From positions 1-64,000 of the forward strand of contig JAKQHM010000052.1 of NCBI GenBank assembly GCA_029572935.1: a stretch of DNA of 64,000 nt, read 5' to 3'. Shown one piece after another: positions 57,838 to 64,000 of this stretch (positions are counted from its first letter, which is position 1; each line of letters opens with the position of its first letter). The notes under the pieces were generated by a model. It ran no database searches and was not told the origin of the DNA. It was given only the letters and a program-made list of their open reading frames with translations. Source of the stretch: Bacteroidota bacterium. Its GTDB lineage: Bacteria; Bacteroidota; Bacteroidia; Chitinophagales; Saprospiraceae. A program made the translations under genes and the position numbers.

Positions 57838-58869
57838 TTAATGCCAAATCAGTTTGCTGGTCTTTTGAAAATTATTTTCTTTGTATTTAATTATATAGAC
57901 TCCCGGACTTAAGGTTTCCTCAAAATCAAGAACACCATAATTTGAAATTTGCCTTTGTCTGTATAGAATTTTTCCATTGAGATCCAATATCTCTATGTTA
58001 TTCACTGATTGAGCATCACCGTGGTACATGATCTGGTTCTGATTTCTGAACCAGTAAGCTTCTTTTTCCAAAGTTATTGTATCACTTGCCCTACCTGACA
58101 ATTCTGGATCTTCCTCTTTTAATCTTGTCATGCATGGGTCACACCCCTTTGTCCATGAGACCAGTTTCTTAAGGTTTACATTATCTGGCGGATTCTGGCA
58201 TCCCCAGCCGGTGCACCAATCAGGACAAGGATCACTATATTGTGCAATTGGGCTTGGAAGATTCATTGCGTCAGGGGTTATAGTGGAGCTCCAATAAGTA
58301 GTGAATCCCGGTGGATAACAGCAGTGATCTCCTACCGCCTTTAATAGTACACAGGTATTGGGTTTGATATTTTTGCAGAATGTAAGCGGGGTATCTCCGA
58401 TCGGTTCTTCACAATGCTTTGTTCCACATCCGTCTGTGTAGGAGATGTAGTAATGAATTGGAGCGCATTCCGGGCCCCGGCGTTTGATCAAGGCAAAATT
58501 CCAGCTGTCACAAGGCGCATTGTCAGTATAGATCATATGAATACCCGGCTCAAAGCTTCCATTGTTTAAGGGAGTGAAGTAGGATTGCGGGTTGGGGTCA
58601 CAACGGTACCGATTGGGACAGTTGGCGATATTGAATGTCTTAAATATTTGGCATATGGAACCGTCGTCAAATTCAAGGTACAATCTAATTTGATGGTATC
58701 CATAGAAACAAAACTGATATACTGCATTGTTTCCAAAAGTCTCATCACAGTGCCTTCCGTAGAAATTGTTGTTGTTCTGCGTTCCATTGCTCCAGATTTC
58801 CCAGGTTGTATTAACTATCGGAGCTCCTAAAGGATAGGTAGCGATGAATCTATACCAGCATTGCCCCAT
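57838..58869 (-). CDS. T9SS-secreted protein, start region interrupted by an 8-bp tandem repeat
   Basis: 343 residues from the first in-frame ATG (58869), Cys-rich, ending in a sorting-type domain ('VNNIEILDLNGKILYRQ', 'LSPGVYIIKYKENNFQKTSKL'). That ATG cuts off a clear signal peptide: the same frame continues upstream as 'HTLLFSLLTFLFSELPAQT' with no in-frame ATG, GTG or TTG. A good promoter and an ATG at 59066 lie upstream but out of frame; four 8-bp repeats at 59003-59034 lie between. Loss of one unit would put 59066 in frame. So the real gene is probably ~400 residues and in an OFF state here. The mature function is unknown. Confidence 0.75.
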   Translation of the reverse strand: MGQCWYRFIATYPLGAPIVNTTWEIWSNGTQNNNNFYGRHCDETFGNNAVYQFCFYGYHQIRLYLEFDDGSICQIFKTFNIANCPNRYRCDPNPQSYFTPLNNGSFEPGIHMIYTDNAPCDSWNFALIKRRGPECAPIHYYISYTDGCGTKHCEEPIGDTPLTFCKNIKPNTCVLLKAVGDHCCYPPGFTTYWSSTITPDAMNLPSPIAQYSDPCPDWCTGWGCQNPPDNVNLKKLVSWTKGCDPCMTRLKEEDPELSGRASDTITLEKEAYWFRNQNQIMYHGDAQSVNNIEILDLNGKILYRQRQISNYGVLDFEETLSPGVYIIKYKENNFQKTSKLIWH

Positions 58870-59002
58870 GGCAGTTATATTAAAATCGTATCCCGGACCG
58901 CAGGTATTAATGGTTTGAGCTGGAAGCTCGGAAAAAAGGAAAGTAAGTAAGGAAAAAAGCAGAGTGTGCCCCCAACTGACATAATGCTTTTTGATCAGTT
59001 TA

Positions 59003-59034
59003 GCTCTGTTGCTCTGTTGCTCTGTTGCTCTGTA
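59003..59034 (-). repeat. Four 8-bp tandem repeats (GCTCTGTT on + strand)
   Basis: Three exact GCTCTGTT units and a fourth with a final A run from 59003 to 59034. They lie between the ATG at 59066 and the signal peptide of the reverse-strand T9SS gene. The unit is not a multiple of three, so gain or loss shifts the frame. Confidence 0.95.
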
Positions 59035-59093
59035 ATTAGGGAATGTAAATTTAATGTATTTTTCATAATTTAAAGTTTTAGGTTAAGTCTGGT

Positions 59094-59125
59094 CAAAACT
59101 ATTTAAGAAACAATTTTTATCCAAA
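59094..59125 (-). promoter_or_regulatory. Complete Bacteroidota-type promoter of the repeat-bearing T9SS gene
   Basis: On the reverse strand a TTTG -33 box (59122-59125), a 20-nt spacer and a TAGTTTTG -7 box (59094-59101) precede the ATG at 59066. Transcription would start near 59087, giving a leader of about 20 nt. This is the only promoter in the window with both boxes at normal spacing. Confidence 0.7.
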
Positions 59126-59270
59126 CTATTAAACATATAAATATTATGTATATATGTAATTATATTGAAATATAATTATTTGTATTTTTAATTGCAATAT
59201 CTGGTTTATTGTAAGCAGGTCTGTGATTCTATGTTGAGGTTTAAAATCTCTCTGATGACGAATAAACCGA
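59126..59270. other. AT-rich divergent gap upstream of the T9SS gene and dinB
   Basis: Very AT-rich with short TA-rich runs (59130-59200). No gene or hairpin is seen. It separates two divergent transcripts. Confidence 0.5.
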
Positions 59271-59290
59271 CATGTGCAGACGAAAAAACG

Positions 59291-59298
59291 TACATTTG
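59291..59298 (+). promoter_or_regulatory. -7 box upstream of dinB
   Basis: TACATTTG matches TAnnTTTG, 29 nt before the dinB ATG at 59328. It lies inside the longer open frame that starts at 59274, which supports the later start. No LexA-like palindrome was recognised. Confidence 0.55.
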
Positions 59299-59327
59299 CC
59301 CTTGTGTCGGATCAAACAGGAGGATTT

Positions 59328-60473
59328 ATGTACGATAGGGCGATATTGCATCTGGATCTGGATTCCTTTTTTGTGTCGGTGGAGTGTCTGAAAAACAGCA
59401 GTTTGCGGGGCAGGCCGCTGATCGTGGGGGGGATGAGCAGCCGCGGGGTGGTGGCGGCCTGCAGTTATGAGGCGCGGGCCTTCGGGGTCCACTCGGCCAT
59501 GCCCATGAAGATGGCCCTGAGGCTCTGTCCGCAAGCGCTGGTGCTGCGCGGGGATATGGACAGTTACAGCAAGTACTCCGGACTGGTGACCGACATCATC
59601 GCCGAGGACGCACCCCTGTTTGAAAAAGCCTCCATAGACGAATTTTATCTGGATCTGAGCGGCATGGACCGCTATTTTGGTTGTATGAAGTGGTCGGCAG
59701 AGCTGAGGCAGAAGATCATCCGGGAGAGCGGGCTGCCGATTTCCTTTGGCTTGTCGGTCAACAAGCTGGTGTCCAAGATCGGTACGGGAGAGGCCAAACC
59801 CAATGGTACGCGGGAGGTCCCTGCGGGTACCGAAAAAGCTTATATCGCCCCTCTGTCCACTGCCAAGATCCCGGGTCTGGGGCAGGAGACCTACAAGAAG
59901 CTGAGTTTTATGGGCGTCCGTACGATCCGCGTGCTCAGCGAGATCCCGATGAGGCTTCTGGAAAGGCAGTTTGGCGAGCACGGGCGCAGCCTCTGGCTCC
60001 ACGCCAATGCCATCGACACCCGGCCCGTGGTGCCCTACCACGAGGCGAAGTCCATCTCCAAGGAGCGTACCTTTGAGCAGGACACCCTGGACCTGCAGCG
60101 CATACGCACCCTCCTGCTCGACATGTGCGAAAAACTGGCCTTCGAGCTCAGGGACAGCGGCAAGCTCTGCTCGGTGGTGACCGTCAAGATCCGCTACGCC
60201 GACTTCAACACCTTCACCCGCCAGCAAAAGATCAGTTATACTGCCCTGGACCGGCAGATCTGGCCGGTGGTCTGGCAGTTGTTTGAGAAGCTGTACGAGC
60301 GCAGACAGCTGATCCGACTCATCGGCGTCAAGCTGAGCGGCCTGGTGCATGGCAGTCCCCAGTTTGACCTGTTTGAAGATACCGGAGAGCAGATCTCCCT
60401 GATGCGTCAGATCGACCACATCCGCCACCGCTGGGGCTACGGCGCGGTCAAAAGGGCTGTAATGGGGAAGTAG
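59328..60473 (+). CDS. dinB: DNA polymerase IV (Y family)
   Basis: About 381 residues from the ATG at 59328, which has an AGGAGG Shine-Dalgarno-like sequence just before it; an in-frame start at 59274 would lie upstream of the -7 box. It performs error-prone translesion synthesis. Catalytic acids are in 'LHLDLDSFFVSVE' and 'KASIDEFYLDLSG'; 'SYEARAFGVHSAMP' is the YEAR-type motif. The thumb ('KIPGLGQETYKKL') and little-finger domains follow. The gene is much more GC-rich than its AT-rich neighbours, hence a long antisense shadow frame. No SOS box is evident. Confidence 0.95.
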   Translation: MYDRAILHLDLDSFFVSVECLKNSSLRGRPLIVGGMSSRGVVAACSYEARAFGVHSAMPMKMALRLCPQALVLRGDMDSYSKYSGLVTDIIAEDAPLFEKASIDEFYLDLSGMDRYFGCMKWSAELRQKIIRESGLPISFGLSVNKLVSKIGTGEAKPNGTREVPAGTEKAYIAPLSTAKIPGLGQETYKKLSFMGVRTIRVLSEIPMRLLERQFGEHGRSLWLHANAIDTRPVVPYHEAKSISKERTFEQDTLDLQRIRTLLLDMCEKLAFELRDSGKLCSVVTVKIRYADFNTFTRQQKISYTALDRQIWPVVWQLFEKLYERRQLIRLIGVKLSGLVHGSPQFDLFEDTGEQISLMRQIDHIRHRWGYGAVKRAVMGK

Positions 60474-60780
60474 GCAGAGAGAGCAATCGGTGCATCAAAA
60501 TAGGATCGCAGTTGCAAACTGCGATCATCGTCTAGGACAGGAAGTACTTGAGACAATGGATGATGAAATGATAAAAGGCACAAGTCTTCCCGCCAAGGCT
60601 GGACAGGAAGACTTGCGCCAACAAGGGGTTTACTTCCTATTTCCGCCAACATCCGCTCTCACTCTGTTTCTCATTCTTTTAAAAGTGGTACAAGTCTTCC
60701 CGCCAAGGCGGGACAGGAAGACTTGCGGCGACAGGGGGATATTTTAAGGGAAAGTATAAAGTGGAGTGAGTTTTATTTAT
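60474..60780. repeat. Intergenic region with REP-like palindromes and a paralogue remnant
   Basis: Contents in order: a perfect inverted repeat GATCGCAGTT-GCA-AACTGCGATC (60504-60526); the right half of a decayed palindrome (60531-60555); palindrome copy 1 (60581-60615); palindrome copy 2 (60691-60725, arms CAAGTCTTCC/GGAAGACTTG with an inner CCCGCC-AA-GGCGGG). Then, at 60741-60769, the frame 'GYFKGKYKVE' plus stop matches the C-terminus of the two downstream lipoproteins. No complete gene is seen. Confidence 0.8.
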
Positions 60781-60788
60781 TAATTTTG
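60781..60788 (+). promoter_or_regulatory. -7 box upstream of lipoprotein paralogue 1
   Basis: TAATTTTG matches TAnnTTTG, 33 nt before the ATG at 60822. The same stretch upstream of paralogue 2 (near 61460-61467) reads AAATTTTG and is one base off. Confidence 0.5.
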
Positions 60789-60821
60789 TGAAGAGCCCGG
60801 TGATCTTATGAATTTTATATT

Positions 60822-61448
60822 ATGAATGGAAAGGTTTATATTTTATCGATCTTTATCATAGGATATACACTTAATTTCTCCTGCCGAGATTCCGGTCCGG
60901 ATGATTCCGATCCTGTCACGCCAAGGGATAGCTGTATAGTCTATGAGTATATTCTAGATAGCATTTCTATAATCAATGCCTATAATAAGCACGATTCAAC
61001 TCCTGGTTTTGGGTATGCTACAAAAGTGAATAGGATTACTAATTTTACATCCAAAATATTTTTGATTGAAGATTTACTTCAAATAGTTTTAATATCCAGA
61101 GATCGTGATAGTTTTCTTACAGATGAGTTAATATTATATGGGTTTAAAGAACAAGTGGGTTGCTATTCTTTAAAATTAATTGATACCAAATGGAATTATA
61201 GAGATCTTCCTGTTGCATATTTTTCTAACAATGATGAGGATGTTGTAATTGACAACTATTTACTTGACACTTCCCGAACCGACAATAAAGTTGAGATAGT
61301 ATCCATTGATACTGTAAATAGGATTATCGAAGGCCGTTTTGCCTGTACTTTTGTGTTTGCCAATGACAGACCCAAACGTAGCAGATTCAATCTGGATACC
61401 ATGCGATTTTTCAATGGGTACTTTAAGGGAAAGTATACAGTAGAGTGA
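60822..61448 (+). CDS. Putative lipoprotein, tandem paralogue 1
   Basis: 208 residues. The signal peptide 'VYILSIFIIGYTLNFSC' ends in a lipobox with Cys ~21. The mature part has no family I recognise; it shares with paralogue 2 'LDTSRTDNKVEIVSIDT', 'EGRFACTFVF' and the ending 'DTMRFFNGYFKGKY'. AT-rich. It is probably a surface or periplasmic lipoprotein of unknown function. Confidence 0.75.
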   Translation: MNGKVYILSIFIIGYTLNFSCRDSGPDDSDPVTPRDSCIVYEYILDSISIINAYNKHDSTPGFGYATKVNRITNFTSKIFLIEDLLQIVLISRDRDSFLTDELILYGFKEQVGCYSLKLIDTKWNYRDLPVAYFSNNDEDVVIDNYLLDTSRTDNKVEIVSIDTVNRIIEGRFACTFVFANDRPKRSRFNLDTMRFFNGYFKGKYTVE

Positions 61449-61500
61449 GTTTAGTTTATAAATTTTGTGATGAGCCCGTTGATCTTATGATTTTTATATT

Positions 61501-62133
61501 ATGATTGGAAAGGTATATATTTTATCGATCTTTATCATAGGATATGCACTTAATTTCTCATGTCGGGATACTGTTTCTGATGATCAGGATCCATCAATAA
61601 GAAGGGATAGTTGTGTGATTAATGAGCAAATTCGGGATTCCACTTCCATTGTAAGTGTCTACGAAGTAGGAGATACTGTTCAGAATTTTGGATTTGCCAC
61701 CAAGGTTAATAAGCTAAGTTACTTTCATTTGGGGGCAAAAATAAATAGTGAAAGAATACTGATTCATTTATTCTCACGTGATTTTAATGGTGATTTATCT
61801 GATCTTTTGATATTTAATTTAAAACAAAGTAAAGCAGCATGTTTTGAATTGGAAATAGATTGCAATTGGCCAATAGAAATGAACAAAATGCAAAACTGTT
61901 CAAAGTTTACAACAAATTACGGGGATGCCTTATTAAATACTTATATATTGGATACAAGTCGCAGTGATAATAATATTGAAATAGTTTCAATAGACACTTC
62001 TTTGAAAATGCTGGAAGGACGATTTGCTTGCTCATTTATTTTTCCTCAAAATAGAATGAATCTTGATCCCGGCAACCCTGATACCATTAGATTTTTCAAT
62101 GGATATTTTAAGGGTAAGTATTTGGAGAGATAG
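61501..62133 (+). CDS. Putative lipoprotein, tandem paralogue 2
   Basis: 210 residues. The start and signal peptide are nearly the same as in paralogue 1 ('KVYILSIFIIGYALNFSC'), and the upstream ~60 bp are also duplicated (61441-61500 against 60762-60821). The middle has diverged more than the ends. It ends 'DTIRFFNGYFKGKYLER'. No family recognised. 52 nt after paralogue 1. Confidence 0.75.
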   Translation: MIGKVYILSIFIIGYALNFSCRDTVSDDQDPSIRRDSCVINEQIRDSTSIVSVYEVGDTVQNFGFATKVNKLSYFHLGAKINSERILIHLFSRDFNGDLSDLLIFNLKQSKAACFELEIDCNWPIEMNKMQNCSKFTTNYGDALLNTYILDTSRSDNNIEIVSIDTSLKMLEGRFACSFIFPQNRMNLDPGNPDTIRFFNGYFKGKYLER

Positions 62134-62182
62134 GAAATGTAGTTTTTTAGAAATGAACCTGTTGATGGAGTGATTAAAGGCA

Positions 62183-62215
62183 CAAGTCTTCCCGCCCAGG
62201 CGGGACAGGAATACT
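62183..62215. repeat. REP-like palindrome, third copy
   Basis: CAAGTCTTCCCGCCCAGGC continuing to GGACAGGAATACTTG: the same palindrome as at 60581-60615 and 60691-60725, with one mispaired base in the right arm. Also preceded by AAAGGCA, as is copy 1. It lies just after paralogue 2. Confidence 0.85.
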
Positions 62216-62316
62216 TGAGACGATATAGGAGCTGGAATATTAAGAGCAAGCTATTGATCGAAGTTAAAAAAATGTTAAAATTTAACTAAATATTAAAAAA
62301 ATATTTAGGAATAATT

Positions 62317-62324
62317 TATTTTTG
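62317..62324 (+). promoter_or_regulatory. -7 box upstream of the 7-mer repeat gene
   Basis: TATTTTTG matches TAnnTTTG. It covers the TTG at 62322, the only canonical upstream start in the lipoprotein frame, so that TTG would not be transcribed if the box is used. The ATG at 62341 lies 17 nt downstream. Confidence 0.55.
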
Positions 62325-63683
62325 AACAAAATTATATTTTATGTTACCACCAACCACCAACCACCAACCACCAACCACCAACCACCAACCAGTAGGTATT
62401 TAATTAGGGTTAGGAATCTAATATGGGTAACAGTGTGTTTATTTTTAATTCAAGCCTGTACACATTGGGAGCAAGTCGAAACAGCATCATCAGGAAATTC
62501 GATTGATTTAAAACCTCGGACAAGTTGTGAGCCTGATTATAGTGATGGTCGTTTAAATTTTACAGACTCAGCTGAATATATTTGTTTCTTAGATTATTTA
62601 TATGATTTGACTTATGGAGATTCTACCCTTATCTCAGTAGATTCTATTTTAAACGAGATTGAATCCGATCTGGGTCATGTGTCCTTAAGGAGTCAGGCCT
62701 TTGATCAGGATGGTGATTATGATCCTGATTTGTCACAAGATATTTTTTTAGGCGATGATATATTAAGATCTGTACTAAATGAATATTATGAAGTGAGAGT
62801 GGGTACAAACATTGTGGTGCATCAATGCCCAACTGCATTGTATATCATAGATGGCAACTCATCGTCTGCCTCTTCATCAGTCACAAAGCTAAGAAATTCA
62901 ATAAAAGGAGAATTACTCCCATTGTCTGACTTGGATACCAATATGACGGTTATTCATTTTGGAGATGATCAAACTGATTTAGGGCCCAGGAGTCCTTTGT
63001 GCGATTATAAGATTTTTATAGATCAAGACAGATGTCTGGATCCGCTCTCCGTTACCATTACTGTTGAATATAGAGGACAATTGACCACGGATGAATGTAG
63101 AGGTACAGTCAATTTGGGCGATGGTACCACTATCAATCTCTCCCCTCCGGCAAAAGCTTTTTTAATATCGCACACCTATACTTCTTATGCTGTTTTAACT
63201 GTTGCATTTGATTTTAAAGGTGAAATTTTAGGAGTCCCTGATCAATGTAATTATGCCACTTCCCGAAGTGTTGATACCCGGTCAAGGACTTGTGAACAAA
63301 AATTGATGACAGTTGAGGTATCAAAAGTTTCGACAGATGGCCAGTATAGACTCATCCAAAGGGTCAGCAGTGACTTTGATGGGTGGGGATATTATGTGGC
63401 CAACAAGACCATCGCGCAAAAGTTGATTTCCAGTAAATTCAAATCATACAAGGTGGATCGCATTGATTCTGATATAGAGGCTACTTTTAGGAATGTAAAT
63501 TGTATTTATCAGGACGATGAGGCTGATTTTGATTTTTGCAGAAATTGTAAGGATGAATTGGCTCGGAGGAGAGAAAGTTGGAGTAGTAGTTACCATGCCA
63601 ATGGCGATGTATTAGGAAGGGCAAAAATCAGAGAAGGTTCGTTGCAACTAAGTCAAACCCAAAGTCTGCCCCACTGTCAGTAA
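62322..63683 (+). CDS. Putative lipoprotein with PKD-like segment, start region holds a 7-bp tandem repeat
   Basis: About 450 residues in the open frame. A membrane or lipoprotein signal is seen at ~30-46 ('LIWVTVCLFLIQAC', lipobox Cys ~46). A PKD-like stretch is near residues 228-300 ('RCLDPLSVTITVEYRG', 'VNLGDGTTINLSP'). The remainder is not recognised. The frame begins at a TTG inside a -7 box, which is unlikely as a start. The nearest ATG (62341) is out of frame, separated from the signal by six ACCACCA units; one more unit would join them. The true start is therefore unresolved and the gene may be phase-variable, OFF here. Confidence 0.65.
   Translation: MNKIIFYVTTNHQPPTTNHQPPTSRYLIRVRNLIWVTVCLFLIQACTHWEQVETASSGNSIDLKPRTSCEPDYSDGRLNFTDSAEYICFLDYLYDLTYGDSTLISVDSILNEIESDLGHVSLRSQAFDQDGDYDPDLSQDIFLGDDILRSVLNEYYEVRVGTNIVVHQCPTALYIIDGNSSSASSSVTKLRNSIKGELLPLSDLDTNMTVIHFGDDQTDLGPRSPLCDYKIFIDQDRCLDPLSVTITVEYRGQLTTDECRGTVNLGDGTTINLSPPAKAFLISHTYTSYAVLTVAFDFKGEILGVPDQCNYATSRSVDTRSRTCEQKLMTVEVSKVSTDGQYRLIQRVSSDFDGWGYYVANKTIAQKLISSKFKSYKVDRIDSDIEATFRNVNCIYQDDEADFDFCRNCKDELARRRESWSSSYHANGDVLGRAKIREGSLQLSQTQSLPHCQ
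62346..62391 (+). repeat. Six 7-bp tandem repeats (ACCACCA)
   Basis: Six exact ACCACCA units (62346-62387) plus ACCA. They lie 5 bp after the ATG at 62341 and just before the lipoprotein signal. The unit length shifts the reading frame on gain or loss. Confidence 0.95.
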
Positions 63684-63713
63684 GATGTTTTATCAAACAT
63701 GTAAAGTGAAACC

Positions 63714-64000
63714 ATGGAGGGAATTGTAAGGAATTTAGTCATTATATTAATATCGGGTAGCCTAACCCCAGCTCTAATCTGCCAGGAATCCAACTGGAAA
63801 ATTGATCCGAAAGTGAACTTGTTTTATGGATACACCGGAAACAATGTAACGTACGAAGTAAAGAAGTTTAATTCCGTCAAATTTACATACCGGGCCAACC
63901 AGTGGCGAGGACCTGGCATAGATTCATCAAAATTTATCAAACGAGAAGAATATAATGGGATTGTCCAAACAAGAGATTACTTCACCTGGGAGCCGGAGAT
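63714..64000 (+). CDS. Secreted protein of unknown function, 3'-partial
   Basis: The ATG at 63714 opens a frame that runs off the window (95 codons visible). 'MEGIVRNLVIILISGSLTP' continues 'ALICQESN', a signal peptide with cleavage likely after Cys-Gln or nearby. No family recognised in the visible part. It starts 30 nt after the preceding lipoprotein gene and is probably in the same transcript. Confidence 0.65.
   Translation, partial: MEGIVRNLVIILISGSLTPALICQESNWKIDPKVNLFYGYTGNNVTYEVKKFNSVKFTYRANQWRGPGIDSSKFIKREEYNGIVQTRDYFTWEPE

Noticed and set aside
59241-60428. 395-codon reverse frame opposite dinB
   Set aside because: It is an antisense shadow of a GC-rich gene; dinB has all catalytic motifs and a promoter on the forward strand.
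62322-62324. TTG as the start of the 63-kb lipoprotein
   Set aside because: It lies within a good -7 box, so it would be upstream of the transcript start; kept only as the open-frame boundary.

Overview
This window looks like a chromosome segment of a Bacteroidota bacterium, most likely of the Saprospiraceae/Chitinophagales side. The lineage signs are type IX secretion (T9SS) C-terminal sorting domains on very large or Cys-rich secreted proteins, the gliding lipoprotein GldH, a short NuoG, a PSP1 protein with a Cys-rich N-terminus, Rho with a long disordered insertion, and recurrent -7 boxes of the Bacteroidota type (TAnnTTTG). No tRNA, rRNA, CRISPR array, transposase or prophage gene was recognised.

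Layout. (1) 1-14281: the 3' part of a giant secreted-protein gene (more than 4,750 residues visible, start outside). It holds three tandem ~588-residue units, many Ig/HYR-like modules, a P-domain, dockerin-like and cohesin-like segments and a T9SS sorting domain, and ends at a strong terminator. (2) 14442-27275: a complete nuoA-N operon (respiratory complex I), tightly packed and often overlapping. (3) 27378-35303: holB, a PSP1/RicT-like gene, lpdA, a NodB-type deacetylase, gltX and a beta-CASP hydrolase. (4) 35341-38983: a reverse-strand operon of a TPR protein, a DUF4292-type lipoprotein and an EnvC-like degenerate LytM protein. (5) 39039-45119: pyk, divergent from an acpP-fabF-rnc cluster that ends in an orphan C-terminal piece of a SWIM-zinc-finger family protein and a membrane hydrolase. 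(6) 45389-52314: frr, a YugP-type protease and serS on the reverse strand, rho-rpmH-rnpA on the forward strand, and an MltD-like transglycosylase on the reverse strand.

(7) 52521-56191: gldH, dnaJ, grpE and a TlpA-type thioredoxin (all reverse strand) sit between two tandem-repeat arrays that share a core motif in opposite orientation. (8) 56317-64000: an accessory stretch of secreted T9SS proteins and lipoproteins, mostly AT-rich except for a GC-rich dinB. It also holds REP-like palindromes, a lipoprotein tandem duplication with a remnant of a third copy, and two short tandem repeats (8-mer and 7-mer) lying between a start ATG and the signal peptide.

The strongest new idea is in the last region. 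In two surface-protein genes a -7 box (with a matching -33 box in one) is followed by an ATG, then a frame-shifting short repeat, then an out-of-frame signal peptide. In both cases a change of one repeat unit would join the ATG to the signal peptide. This is the layout expected for slipped-strand phase variation, with both genes in the OFF state in this assembly. It is inferred from sequence only and can be tested on reads.
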